64,000 bases of DNA. Origin: Phytopseudomonas flavescens (lineage in GTDB: Bacteria > Pseudomonadota > Gammaproteobacteria > Pseudomonadales > Pseudomonadaceae). Numbering within the stretch: the first letter of the stretch is position 1; every line of letters starts with the position of its first letter. Made by a program: the position numbers and the translations under genes. A model generated the notes under the pieces. That model was given only the letters and a program-made list of their open reading frames with translations, was not told where the DNA came from and did no database searches. The DNA lies in the NCBI RefSeq assembly GCF_900100535.1, contig NZ_FNDG01000003.1:124001-188000 (forward strand). Reading direction: 5' to 3'. Positions 54,806-63,853 of this stretch are shown here, in pieces.

Positions 54806-57508
54806 ATGCCTGCCATGCACACTCCGATCAATACCCTGTTCATCAAACCTTCCTACCTGGCCCTGGCGCTGGTGATCGGCGCCAGCTGGACGCAAGCCAG
54901 CCTGGCGCAGAGCACGGCGAGCCAGCAGGCACGCAGTTTCGAGGTGCCGGCCGGCCCGCTTGGCCAGGTGCTGCTGGGGATCTCCCGGCAGAGCGGCCAG
55001 CTGATTTCCTTCGACCCGGCATTGGTTCAGGGGCGACAGGCAGATGCCGTCAGCGGCCAGCTCAGCGTCGACCAGGCCATTTCGCAAGCGCTGCAGGGAA
55101 GTGGCCTGGGCTTTTCCAGGGATGCCGATGCGCTGATCGTCAGCCCTGGAGCCGCTGCCAGCCAACCTGTGACGCCCGCTGCCGCGGCAGCCGCAACAGT
55201 CCAGCCGGCACTGGCGCCGCGCCTGGACAGCGTGATCGTCACCGGCACTCGCTCACAGGAACGCACCGCCAGCGCGTCGCTGTCGCCTATCGATGTGATC
55301 AGTGGCGACAGCCTGCGCAGCACCGGCTCGGAAGAGCTGGGTGCGGTGCTGGCGCGCCTGGTGCCGTCGATCAACTTCCCGCGGCCCAGCCTGGTGGACG
55401 GTGCCGAGCTGGCACGCCCGGCGCAACTGCGCGGCCTGTCGCCGGATCAGGTTCTGGTGCTGGTCAATGGCAAGCGCCGCCATACCGGCGCCTTCGTCAA
55501 TCTTGGCGGGGCCATTGGCCGCGGTTCGGCGCCGGTCGACCTGAACGCCATTCCGGTGGCGGCCGTGGAGCGTATCGAAGTGCTGCGTGACGGCGCCTCG
55601 GCGCGCTACGGCTCGGACGCCATTGCCGGGGTGATCAACGTGATCCTCAAGCAGGATGCCGAAGGCGGCTCGGTGAGCAGCAAGTTCGGCCAATACAAGG
55701 ATGGCGACGGTATCCAGCGCCAGCTCAGCGCCAACAGCGGCTTCGCGCTTGGCGACGATGGCTGGCTCAACCTCACCTTCGAGGGGGCCAACAACGATTA
55801 CACCAACCGCGCAGGGGAGGACCTGCGGCCGGCGAGCGTCGGCTCCAGCACCTATGGCCAGCAGGTGTTCCGCCAGGGTGAACCCGCGACCGAGGAAGGC
55901 AAGCTGTTCCTCAATGGCGAGTACGCACTGCACGACGGCTCGGAACTCTATGCGTTCGGCGGCTACAGCCGGCGCAAGGGCGAGACCGCCGCGTTCTACC
56001 GCGCCAGCAACGCCGGCAACAACATACCGGCCCTGTATCCGGACGGTTACCTGCCGCTGATTCGCGGTGAGCTGCAGGACAGCTCGCTGACCACCGGCCT
56101 GCGCGGCGAGCTGGCGGATGACTGGCGCTACGACCTGTCGCTCAACTATGGCCGCAACGAATACCAGATCAGCACCCGCACCATCAACCCGGACCTGTAC
56201 CGCGACACCGGCAGTACACCGTTCTCGTTCGACAACGGCACACTGAGCAACGAGCAGAAGCAGGTCAATCTGGATCTGGCCCGGGATTTCCAGTTGTCCT
56301 GGCTGCCTTACCCGCTGAGCGTGGCATTCGGTGCCGAATACCTGCACCAGAACTACGAGCTGGAAGCCGGTGAGGCAGGCTCCTACTACCGCGGTGGCAG
56401 TTCCGGCCTGGCAGGCTTTCGTGCCGCCGATGCGGGCGACTGGAGCCGCCACAACCTGGCGCAGTATCTGGACCTGGAGACCAACCTGACCGAGCAATTC
56501 GGCGTTTCCGCCGCCTTGCGCCACGAGGACTACAGCGACTTCGGCTCGAATATCAGCGGCTCGCTGGCCGGGCGTTACCAGTTCACTCCACAAGTGGCCC
56601 TGCGCGGCAGTGTCTCCACCGGTTTCCGGGCACCATCGCTCGCCCAGCAACACTTCGCCCAGACCTCCTCGCAGCTGATCGGCAGCACCATCCAGGAAGC
56701 CGGCACCTTTCCGGCCGACTCCCAGGTCGCCCGCCTGCTCGGCGCCGAGGACCTGAAGGCGGAGAAATCGCGCAACTACAGCCTGGGCCTGGTGCTCAAC
56801 CCGCGCGACGACCTGCAGGTCACCGCCGACGTCTACCGCATCGACATCCGCGACCGTATCACCTTGTCCTCCAACCTCGACCTGAGCAACAACCCCGCCG
56901 CTCTGGCTTACCTGCAGGCCAACGGGGTCGGCGACATCAGCTACACCACGGCCCGCTACTTCAATAATGCCGTGGACACTCGCACCACCGGCGTCGACCT
57001 GGTCGCCAGCTACCGCCACCGCTTCGCAGGCGACCTGCGCTGGAACAGCACCCTGGGCTACAACTACAACCGCACCAAGGTCACCGACGTCAAGGATAAC
57101 CCGGCGATCCTCGACAGCCTGGGCCTGAACCTGCTGCGCGTGGACCGCCGTGAGCGGCTCGGCCTGCTTGGCGATACGACCCCCAAGCACAAACTCACCT
57201 TCAGCAACGACCTGAGCATCGGCAACTGGACCCTGCGCAGCAACCTGGTGCGCTACGGCAAATTCACCAGCTACCAGAACAATGCGGCCAACGACCAGAC
57301 CTTCGACGCCGCCTGGATTCTCGACCTGGCAGCGGATTACGCACTCGACAACTGGCTGTTCACCGTGGGCGGCGACAACGTCACCGACGAGCGACCGGAG
57401 CGCCTGCTGGCGGCCAACTCCTCGGGCGGCAACCTGAAGTACAGCACCTTCTCGCCCTACGGCTACAGCGGCGCCTTCTACTACGGCAAGGTCAGCTACA
57501 GCTGGTAA
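54806..57508 (+). CDS. TonB-dependent outer-membrane receptor with STN signalling domain
   Basis: A 900-residue receptor. After a signal peptide (about 1-37) comes an STN domain (SFEVPAGPLGQVLLGIS, then GLGFSRDADALIVSP; about 40-115). A low-complexity Ala-rich linker follows, then the plug (VIVTGTRSQERTASASLSPI, VLVLVNGKRRHTGAFVNLGG, IEVLRDGASARYGSDAIAG) and the beta-barrel ending in FYYGKVSYSW. STN plus the sigma/FecR pair makes it a signal-transducing receptor like FecA. The ligand is unknown; context (ChaC, peptide importer, zinc locus) points away from a plain siderophore. The start at 54806 has AAGGATGAG upstream. Confidence 0.93.
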   Translation: MPAMHTPINTLFIKPSYLALALVIGASWTQASLAQSTASQQARSFEVPAGPLGQVLLGISRQSGQLISFDPALVQGRQADAVSGQLSVDQAISQALQGSGLGFSRDADALIVSPGAAASQPVTPAAAAAATVQPALAPRLDSVIVTGTRSQERTASASLSPIDVISGDSLRSTGSEELGAVLARLVPSINFPRPSLVDGAELARPAQLRGLSPDQVLVLVNGKRRHTGAFVNLGGAIGRGSAPVDLNAIPVAAVERIEVLRDGASARYGSDAIAGVINVILKQDAEGGSVSSKFGQYKDGDGIQRQLSANSGFALGDDGWLNLTFEGANNDYTNRAGEDLRPASVGSSTYGQQVFRQGEPATEEGKLFLNGEYALHDGSELYAFGGYSRRKGETAAFYRASNAGNNIPALYPDGYLPLIRGELQDSSLTTGLRGELADDWRYDLSLNYGRNEYQISTRTINPDLYRDTGSTPFSFDNGTLSNEQKQVNLDLARDFQLSWLPYPLSVAFGAEYLHQNYELEAGEAGSYYRGGSSGLAGFRAADAGDWSRHNLAQYLDLETNLTEQFGVSAALRHEDYSDFGSNISGSLAGRYQFTPQVALRGSVSTGFRAPSLAQQHFAQTSSQLIGSTIQEAGTFPADSQVARLLGAEDLKAEKSRNYSLGLVLNPRDDLQVTADVYRIDIRDRITLSSNLDLSNNPAALAYLQANGVGDISYTTARYFNNAVDTRTTGVDLVASYRHRFAGDLRWNSTLGYNYNRTKVTDVKDNPAILDSLGLNLLRVDRRERLGLLGDTTPKHKLTFSNDLSIGNWTLRSNLVRYGKFTSYQNNAANDQTFDAAWILDLAADYALDNWLFTVGGDNVTDERPERLLAANSSGGNLKYSTFSPYGYSGAFYYGKVSYSW

Positions 57509-57557
57509 CCTTCAAGTCCCGGCCTCGCCGGGGCCTCAACTTTCAGGCAAGGCAACC

Positions 57558-58202
57558 ATGACCCCGGCCAACTCCCCGCTCGACTCGCCGCTTCCGCTCA
57601 CCAGCGCACTGCTCAGCGCCGAACAGATGCGCCAGTCGATGGAGACCGTGCACCGCCAGCGCGGTGACCAGCCATTCTGGCTGTTCGCCTACGGCTCGTT
57701 GATCTGGCGTCCGGAATGCCCGTCGCTGGAAGTGCGCCGTGCACGCCTGCACGGTTACCACCGGGGCCTCTATCTGTGGTCGCACAGCCACCGGGGCACA
57801 CCGGAACGCCCTGGCCTGGTGTTCGGCCTGGATCGCGGCGGCTCCTGCAACGGTTTCGCCTACCGGCTGGACGAGGACGAACTGGACTGCCACCTGCTGG
57901 CCCTCTGGCGGCGTGAAATGATCGACGCCGCCTACCAGCCGAAGTGGCTGAACTGCCGGCTCGAGGATGGCAGTTGCATCGACGCCCTGACCTTCGTGCT
58001 CAACCGCCAGGGGCCGCACTTCGCCGGCAGCCTGCCCGATCCGGTGCTGCGTCAGGTGCTGAGCAATGCTCGCGGCCATTTCGGCAGCACCCGCGAGTAT
58101 GCCGAGCAGACCGCACGGGCACTGCGCCAGCACGCCATGCCGGATCGGCGTCTGGAGGCAACGCTCGCCCGCTGCGGGTGCGACGTGGTCGGGCCGACAT
58201 GA
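57558..58202 (+). CDS. ChaC-type gamma-glutamylcyclotransferase
   Basis: A 214-residue cytoplasmic enzyme of the ChaC family, which cleaves glutathione (gamma-Glu-Cys-Gly) into 5-oxoproline and Cys-Gly. The substrate-binding motif FWLFAYGSLIW, the segment GLVFGLDRGGSCNGFAYRL and the candidate catalytic Glu in LALWRREMIDAAY are in the family positions. It lies 49 bp after the TonB receptor and its stop overlaps the start of the importer's binding protein, so it is embedded in a transport operon. That position suggests it processes the imported substrate. Confidence 0.92.
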   Translation: MTPANSPLDSPLPLTSALLSAEQMRQSMETVHRQRGDQPFWLFAYGSLIWRPECPSLEVRRARLHGYHRGLYLWSHSHRGTPERPGLVFGLDRGGSCNGFAYRLDEDELDCHLLALWRREMIDAAYQPKWLNCRLEDGSCIDALTFVLNRQGPHFAGSLPDPVLRQVLSNARGHFGSTREYAEQTARALRQHAMPDRRLEATLARCGCDVVGPT

Positions 58203-59797
58203 TGGTTCGGCCGTTGCGCCACGCACTGCTGGCCAGCCTGAGCCTCGCCCTGGTCGCCTGCAGCGACTCGCTCGGCACACCGAACGACGTGCTGGTGATC
58301 GCCTGGAACATCGACTCGATCAACACCTTCGACCCGGCGCGCAGCAGCGACATCGTCAGCAACGAGGTCATCGCCAACCTCTGCGATACCCTGGTAACCC
58401 CCGACCCAGACGACGCCACCCGACTGCTGCCAGGCCTGGCCGAACGCTGGGAGCAGTCCGCCGATCGCCTGTCCCTGACCTTCCACCTGCGTGAAGGCCT
58501 GCGCTTCGCCGATGGTCGCGGCGCCACCGCCGAGGACCTGGCCTGGTCGATCCGCCGTAACCTGCAGCTCGGCATGGCCGGCGCCAACGCCTTGCGCGAG
58601 TATGGCTTCCGCCTGGAGGACGCCGAGCAGCGCATTCGCGCGCTGGATGCGCGTACCCTGCGGCTGCAACTGGATCGCCCTTATCCCCAGTCGGTGATCA
58701 TGCAGGCGATTGGCACTCACCGGGTGTCCAGCCTGCTGGATCGCCAGACATTGCTGAGCGAACAGGTCGATGGCGACCTCGGCAACCGCTGGCTGGGCCA
58801 GCACAGTGCCTGCGTCGGCCCCTATCGGCTGCGCCAGTGGAGTGCTGGCGAAGTGGCGGTGCTGGAGCGCAACCCCGGCCATTGGCAAGCGGCGAAACTG
58901 CAGCGGGTGATCCTGCGCCATGTCGCCGAGTCGGCCACCCAGCGCCTGCTGCTCGAACGCAACGACGTGGACGTGGCACGCAACCTCAACGCAGAGGATC
59001 TGAGAGCGCTCGAGGGCAAGGAGCAGGTGCGCATCGTCGCGGTGGAGAAACCGCAGATGTACTTTCTCGACATCAACAACAACGACCCGATTCTCGGCAA
59101 CCCCAAGGTACGCCTGGCACTGCGCTACCTGTTCGACTACCAGGCCCTGGCCGACACCGTAATGCGCTACAACGGCATCCCCCGCGCCAGTTTCGTACCG
59201 CTCGGCTCGTTCGGTGCCCTGGATGCGGCGAGCGGCCAGCCGTTCCGCCTCGACCTCGACAAGGCACGCCAGTTGCTGGCCGAGGCTGGCTACCCGGATG
59301 GGTTCGAACGCCGCCTGCTGTATGGCACGCCGCTGTATTCGGCGCCCATCGCCCAGCACCTGCAGCACAACGCGGCCCAGGTGGGCATCCGGCTGACCCT
59401 GGAGCGCATGACCAACGGACAGTTGTTCACCCGTATCTTCGCCAACCAGTTCGAACTGAGCCTGCATAGCCTCGACAGTAACATCCCGGATGCCCACGGC
59501 ATGGCCTCGCGCCTGGTATTCAACCCGGAGCCCACACCACGCAAGGCCACTGGCGCGATGCCCACCGTGTTCGCCAGCTACTACTCCGAGGCCGCCAACC
59601 GTGCCGTGCAAAACGCCCTGCTGGAGCCGGACGAGGCGCGCCGCCAGGCGCTCTACCACGCTCTGCAACGCCAGCAGATGCAGGCGGGCCCGTTCGCCTT
59701 CCTGTTCCAGCTCAACCAGTTGGCCGCGCTGCGCGCCAGCCTGCAGGGCTGGCGCTGGAACGGTTCGCGCAGCTACTACGCGGAGGCCTACAAATGA
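58199..59797 (+). CDS. Lipoprotein substrate-binding protein of an Opp/Dpp-type ABC importer
   Basis: A 532-residue SBP family 5 protein. The signal ends in the lipobox LVAC (Cys21), so it is a lipoprotein, unlike the soluble DppA-type at 33869. The body shows DSINTFDPARSSDIVSNEV, LRFADGRGATAEDLAWSIRR, GPYRLRQWSAGEVAVLERNP and MYFLDINNNDPILGNPKVR. It overlaps both neighbours by four bases. Substrates of this family are peptides, nickel or glutathione (GsiB); with ChaC next to it a gamma-glutamyl peptide is the best guess. Confidence 0.92.
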   Translation: MMVRPLRHALLASLSLALVACSDSLGTPNDVLVIAWNIDSINTFDPARSSDIVSNEVIANLCDTLVTPDPDDATRLLPGLAERWEQSADRLSLTFHLREGLRFADGRGATAEDLAWSIRRNLQLGMAGANALREYGFRLEDAEQRIRALDARTLRLQLDRPYPQSVIMQAIGTHRVSSLLDRQTLLSEQVDGDLGNRWLGQHSACVGPYRLRQWSAGEVAVLERNPGHWQAAKLQRVILRHVAESATQRLLLERNDVDVARNLNAEDLRALEGKEQVRIVAVEKPQMYFLDINNNDPILGNPKVRLALRYLFDYQALADTVMRYNGIPRASFVPLGSFGALDAASGQPFRLDLDKARQLLAEAGYPDGFERRLLYGTPLYSAPIAQHLQHNAAQVGIRLTLERMTNGQLFTRIFANQFELSLHSLDSNIPDAHGMASRLVFNPEPTPRKATGAMPTVFASYYSEAANRAVQNALLEPDEARRQALYHALQRQQMQAGPFAFLFQLNQLAALRASLQGWRWNGSRSYYAEAYK

Positions 59798-60801
59798 GGC
59801 TGCTCGGCAGTCTGTTGTCGGTGCTCGTCACCCTGCTCGGGCTCGCCGCGCTGACCTTCTGTATCGGTCGCCTGCTGCCCGTCGACCCGGTGCTGGCGAT
59901 CCTTGGCGAAGGCGCTTCGCCGGAGGCCTATGCCGCATTGCATCACCAGCTTGGCCTGGATCGCAGCCTGGCCGAACAATTCTGGCGTTACCTGCTGGAT
60001 CTGCTGCACCTGGACTTCGGCCTGTCGCTGGTATCAGGGCAGCCGGTGCTCGCCGATATCGCCCGGGTGTTTCCCGCCACCCTGGAGCTGGCCAGCGTGG
60101 CCATGCTGATCGGCACGCTACTGGGCATTCCCCTCGGCGTACTGGCGGCGATGCGCCGCAACGGCCCACTCGATCACGGCGTACGGATCGTCGGCCTGCT
60201 GTGCTACTCGACGCCGAGCTTCTGGCTCGGGCTGATGGCCCTGGCCCTGTTCTACGCCGCCCTGGGCTGGGTCGGCGGGCCGGGCCGCCTGGATTTCGCC
60301 TACCAGTGGAATTACCAGAACGTCACCGGCTTCGTCCTCCTCGATGCCCTCTGGCAGGGCGAATGGGCGGTGTTGCGCAATGCCTGGGCCCACCTGGTAC
60401 TGCCTGCATCGATCCTCGGCCTGAGCGCCTTCGCCTACATCAGCCGCATGACACGCAGCTTCATGCTCGAACAGCTGCAACAGGAATACATCGTCACCGC
60501 CCGGGTCAAGGGCCTGTCCTGGACACGCACGGTATGGCTGCACGCCTTTCCCAACATCGCCGTGCAACTGGTGACGGTGGTGGCGCTTGCCTATGCCTTC
60601 CTGCTGGAAGGCGCGGTGCTGATCGAGACGGTATTCGCCTGGCCCGGCTTCGGTCGCTACATGACCAATGCCCTGATGGCCGGTGACATGAACGCCGTGG
60701 TCGGCTGCACCTTGCTGGTGGGGCTGATCTTCGTGCTGCTCAACCTGTTCAGCGATCTGCTCTACCGCCTGCTCGACCCACGTACCCGGGAGGCTCTGTG
60801 A
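59794..60801 (+). CDS. ABC importer permease, DppB/OppB/GsiC type
   Basis: A 335-residue inner-membrane permease with six predicted helices. The N-terminal segment before the core includes LTFCIGRLLPVDPVLAILGE. The cytoplasmic EAA loop is in ARVKGLSWTRTVWLHAFPN, and the late helices include LLEGAVLIETVFAWPGFGRY, a signature of the DppB type. It begins in the ATGA overlap with the binding-protein gene and forms the channel with the next gene product. Confidence 0.94.
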   Translation: MRLLGSLLSVLVTLLGLAALTFCIGRLLPVDPVLAILGEGASPEAYAALHHQLGLDRSLAEQFWRYLLDLLHLDFGLSLVSGQPVLADIARVFPATLELASVAMLIGTLLGIPLGVLAAMRRNGPLDHGVRIVGLLCYSTPSFWLGLMALALFYAALGWVGGPGRLDFAYQWNYQNVTGFVLLDALWQGEWAVLRNAWAHLVLPASILGLSAFAYISRMTRSFMLEQLQQEYIVTARVKGLSWTRTVWLHAFPNIAVQLVTVVALAYAFLLEGAVLIETVFAWPGFGRYMTNALMAGDMNAVVGCTLLVGLIFVLLNLFSDLLYRLLDPRTREAL

Positions 60802-61682
60802 TGCAAGGCGAGCCAACCCGAACCGAGACGCTCTGGCAGGCACGCAGCCGTCAGGCCGCCCTGGCCGTACGCCGTTTCGCCGGCAACCACTCGGCACTGG
60901 CCGGGCTGGTGATTATTCTGCTGCTCGGCATGCTGGCGGCAATCGCGCCCTGGCTGGCGCCGGGCGACTACAACGCCCAGGATCTTGCCGCGACCCTGCA
61001 GGCGCCCTCGGCGCGGCACTGGCTGGGCACCGACGAGCTGGGCCGCGACCTGCTCGGCCGACTGCTGCATGGCACCCGGCTGACGCTGTACATCGCCCTG
61101 CTCTGCGCCGTCATCGTCACACCCCTGGGCCTGCTGGTCGGTACCTGCGCCGGCTACTTCGGCGGCTGGACAGACCGTGTCCTGATGCGCGTCGTCGACC
61201 TGTTCCTGGCCTTTCCGGGGTTGATCCTGGCACTGGCCTTCGTCGCCGCGCTCGGCCCGGGCATCGATAATACGATCCTGGCCATCGCCCTGTCGGCCTG
61301 GCCGCCGATCGCACGGCTGGCACGGGCCGAGACGCTGGCCATCCGCCAGGCGGATTACCTCGCGGCGGCACGCCTGCTCGGCGCCTCGCACCTGCGCCTG
61401 ATCGTCCTGCACATCGTGCCACTGTGCCTGCCCTCGGTGGTGGTAAGGGTGACCCTGAACATGGCGGCGATCATCCTCGCCGCTGCCGGCCTCGGCTTTC
61501 TCGGCCTCGGCGCCCAACCGCCCAGCCCGGAATGGGGAGCGATGCTCGCCAGCGGACGCGAGTACGGGCTGACCGCCTGGTGGGTGGCCGCGGTACCGGG
61601 TTGCGCGATCCTGCTCGCCAGCCTGGCCTTCAACCTGTTCGGCGACGGCTTGCGCGACGCCCTGGATCCCCGCCATGACTGA
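60801..61682 (+). CDS. ABC importer permease, DppC/OppC/GsiD type
   Basis: A 293-residue inner-membrane permease. The OppC N-terminal pattern HWLGTDELGRDLLGRLLHGT, the EAA loop AARLLGASHLRLIVLHIVP and the final LASLAFNLFGDGLRDALDPR are all present. The ATG at 60801 shares its A with the TGA of the previous gene; a GTG at 60798 is the alternative. It pairs with the upstream permease to form the membrane channel. Confidence 0.94.
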   Translation: MQGEPTRTETLWQARSRQAALAVRRFAGNHSALAGLVIILLLGMLAAIAPWLAPGDYNAQDLAATLQAPSARHWLGTDELGRDLLGRLLHGTRLTLYIALLCAVIVTPLGLLVGTCAGYFGGWTDRVLMRVVDLFLAFPGLILALAFVAALGPGIDNTILAIALSAWPPIARLARAETLAIRQADYLAAARLLGASHLRLIVLHIVPLCLPSVVVRVTLNMAAIILAAAGLGFLGLGAQPPSPEWGAMLASGREYGLTAWWVAAVPGCAILLASLAFNLFGDGLRDALDPRHD

Positions 61683-62532
61683 CCTGCTCGAGGTAGACAA
61701 CCTGCGTGTGCGCTTCGAGGGCCCACGCGGCCGGCACGAAGCGGTTCGCGGCATCAGCTTCTCGCTGCGCGCGGGGGAAAAACTCGGCATCGTCGGCGAG
61801 TCGGGCAGTGGCAAGTCGCAGACCGCCCGGGCCCTGCTGAAGATCACCGCGCGTAGCGGCCAGGTCAGTGCCAGTCGCCTGGCCTTCGACGGGCTCGACC
61901 TGCTCAAGGCCGATGAACGGCAGATGCAGACGATCCGTGGGCGGCGCATCTCGATGATCCTGCAGGACCCGAAGTTCTCCCTCAACCCACTCAAGCGGGT
62001 CGGCGAGCAGGTCGCCGAGACCTGGCGACTGCACCGCCGCGACACCCGCAGCCAGGCCCGTCAGCGCAGCCTGGCGATGCTCGAGGCCGTGCAGATCCGC
62101 GACCCGCAACGGGTCTACGAGCTGTACCCGCACCAGCTGTCGGGGGGCATGGGCCAACGCATCATGATCGCCATGATGCTGATCACCGAACCGCAGTTGA
62201 TCATCGCCGACGAACCGACCTCGGCACTCGACGTGACCGTGCGCCGTCAGTTCCTCAGCGTGCTCGATGAGCTGCTGGCGCGCCAGGGCTCCAGCCTGCT
62301 GCTGATCAGCCATGATCTGGATCTGGTCGCCGGGTTCTGCGACCGCATCCTGGTCATGTATGCCGGCCGCATCGTCGAGCAACTGGCCGCTCGCGACCTG
62401 CACCTGGCCCGGCACCCTTACACCCGCGCCCTGCTGGCCAGCCGCCCCGACCTGCAAAACCCGCAGGACTGGCTGGCGGTCGCGCAGCGTACGCCAGACT
62501 GGTCACGGCCACTCGAGGAGCTCGAAGCATGA
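61675..62532 (+). CDS. ABC importer ATPase, DppD/OppD type
   Basis: A 285-residue ATPase with Walker A in [18 protein letters not shown] and Walker B in [15 protein letters not shown], followed by the switch His in [10 protein letters not shown]. The ABC signature is LSGGMGQR, with Met for the more usual Gln, which is common in the DppD group. The C-terminal oligopeptide-importer extension is short ([16 protein letters not shown]). It overlaps its permease neighbour by 8 bases and the next ATPase by 4. Confidence 0.94.
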   Translation: MTDLLEVDNLRVRFEGPRGRHEAVRGISFSLRAGEKLGIVGESGSGKSQTARALLKITARSGQVSASRLAFDGLDLLKADERQMQTIRGRRISMILQDPKFSLNPLKRVGEQVAETWRLHRRDTRSQARQRSLAMLEAVQIRDPQRVYELYPHQLSGGMGQRIMIAMMLITEPQLIIADEPTSALDVTVRRQFLSVLDELLARQGSSLLLISHDLDLVAGFCDRILVMYAGRIVEQLAARDLHLARHPYTRALLASRPDLQNPQDWLAVAQRTPDWSRPLEELEA

Positions 62533-63263
62533 GCCTGCTGCTTGAGGTAAGCGATCTGGTGATCGACTACGCGGGCCACCGGGTCGTCAAGGGTATCTCC
62601 CTGCACATCGAGCGTGGCGGCGCCTACGGTCTGATCGGCGAATCGGGCTGCGGCAAGTCCAGCGTATTGCGCGCCCTGGCCGGGCTGGTGCGCTACCGGG
62701 GCCAGGCACGCCTGGCGGGTAGGGAGCTGCAGGGTACGCCACGGGGCATCCTCGCCAGGCGCCTGCAGATGGTGTTTCAGGATCCCTATGCGTCGCTGCA
62801 CCCGCGCAAGACCGTCGAACAGGTGTTGCGCGAACCGCTGCACATCCACCGCCTCGATGGCGGCGAGCGTCGCCTGCTGGACATGCTCGACGAGGTAGGC
62901 CTGTCCCGTGACCTGCGCTTTCGCTATCCCCACGAACTCTCCGGTGGCCAACGCCAGCGCGTGGCGATCGCCCGGGCACTGATCCTCGAACCCGACCTGC
63001 TGCTGCTCGACGAGCCCACCTCGGCACTGGACGTTTCGGTGCAGGCGGAAATCCTCAACCTGCTCAAGCGCCTGCAGCGCGATCGCAACCTCGCCTACCT
63101 GCTGGTCAGTCATGACCTGGCCGTGGTCGCCCACCTCTGCAATGACCTCGGCCTGATGCAGGGCGGGCAGATTCTCGAATCGCTCAACGCCGAGCAGATC
63201 CGCCATAGCCAGGCCGAGACACCCTACGGCCAGACGTTCCTGGCAGCCAGCCAGGCTTTCTGA
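62529..63263 (+). CDS. ABC importer ATPase, DppF/OppF type
   Basis: A 244-residue ATPase. Walker A is in LIGESGCGKSSVLRAL, Q-loop in MVFQDPYASLHPRKTV, signature in HELSGGQRQRVAIARAL, Walker B in [15 protein letters not shown] and switch His in LLVSHDLAVVAHL. It is slightly short for OppF because the C-terminal extension ends soon after ETPYGQTFLAAS. It is the last gene of the importer; a 89-bp gap with a Zur-like box separates it from zur. Confidence 0.94.
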   Translation: MSLLLEVSDLVIDYAGHRVVKGISLHIERGGAYGLIGESGCGKSSVLRALAGLVRYRGQARLAGRELQGTPRGILARRLQMVFQDPYASLHPRKTVEQVLREPLHIHRLDGGERRLLDMLDEVGLSRDLRFRYPHELSGGQRQRVAIARALILEPDLLLLDEPTSALDVSVQAEILNLLKRLQRDRNLAYLLVSHDLAVVAHLCNDLGLMQGGQILESLNAEQIRHSQAETPYGQTFLAASQAF

Positions 63264-63315
63264 TCGCCGCCGGGCGACTGCCAGCCGCATTCATTTGCCG
63301 CGCGATGGCCGATGC

Positions 63316-63328
63316 GTAATAGAATAAC
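63316..63328. promoter_or_regulatory. Zur-like operator upstream of zur-znuC
   Basis: GTAATAGAATAAC matches the Zur core GTTATA-N-TATAAC at 10 of 12 positions and ends 24 bp before the zur ATG. It suits autoregulation of zur-znuC by zinc. Confidence 0.68.
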
Positions 63329-63352
63329 GTCCTACGCTTCGAGGCCCTTGCC

Positions 63353-63853
63353 ATGTACAAACCCGTCAGCGTCGTGCCGCCCCTGGCATCGCGCCCCCAT
63401 GACCACTCCCATTGCGTCAGCCATGCGCTGGCCGAAGCCGAGGCCATCTGCGCTCGTCAGGGCCTGCGCCTGACCGCCCTGCGCAAGCGCGTGCTGGAGC
63501 TGGTCTGGGCCAGCCACAAGCCGCTGGGCGCCTACGACATTCTTGGCGTGCTCAGCGAGGCAGACGGCCGCCGCGCCGCGCCGCCGACCGTTTACCGCGC
63601 CCTGGATTTCCTCCTCGAAAATGGCCTGGTGCACCGCATCGCCTCACTCAACGCCTTCGTCGGCTGCAGCCACCCGGCACACGCCCACCAGAGCCAGTTT
63701 CTGATCTGCCGCAATTGCCACGCCGCCGTCGAGCTGGAGCAGACAGCGATCAGTGACGCCATCGTCAGCGGCGCCAAGGGTGTTGGCTTCAACGTGGAAA
63801 GCCAGACCGTGGAAGTCGTCGGCCTGTGCGCAGGCTGCCAAGGCAGCAAATGA
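63353..63853 (+). CDS. zur: Zinc uptake regulator Zur (Fur family)
   Basis: A 166-residue Fur-family repressor. The winged-helix DNA-binding part has [16 protein letters not shown] and [19 protein letters not shown]. The dimerisation part carries the structural zinc cysteines in [11 protein letters not shown] and [10 protein letters not shown], and His/Cys ligands in [15 protein letters not shown]. The His-rich start ([13 protein letters not shown]) is typical of Zur rather than Fur. With zinc it represses znuA and znuC genes. The znuC start overlaps its stop (ATGA). Confidence 0.96.
   Translation: MYKPVSVVPPLASRPHDHSHCVSHALAEAEAICARQGLRLTALRKRVLELVWASHKPLGAYDILGVLSEADGRRAAPPTVYRALDFLLENGLVHRIASLNAFVGCSHPAHAHQSQFLICRNCHAAVELEQTAISDAIVSGAKGVGFNVESQTVEVVGLCAGCQGSK

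Noticed and set aside
55253..57190. 645-codon open frame on the minus strand
   Set aside because: It mirrors the TonB receptor barrel in the antisense frame and contains no recognisable domain.
57518..57532. Terminator between the TonB receptor and chaC
   Set aside because: CCCGGC/GCCGGG can pair, but no T run follows. At most it is an attenuating hairpin.
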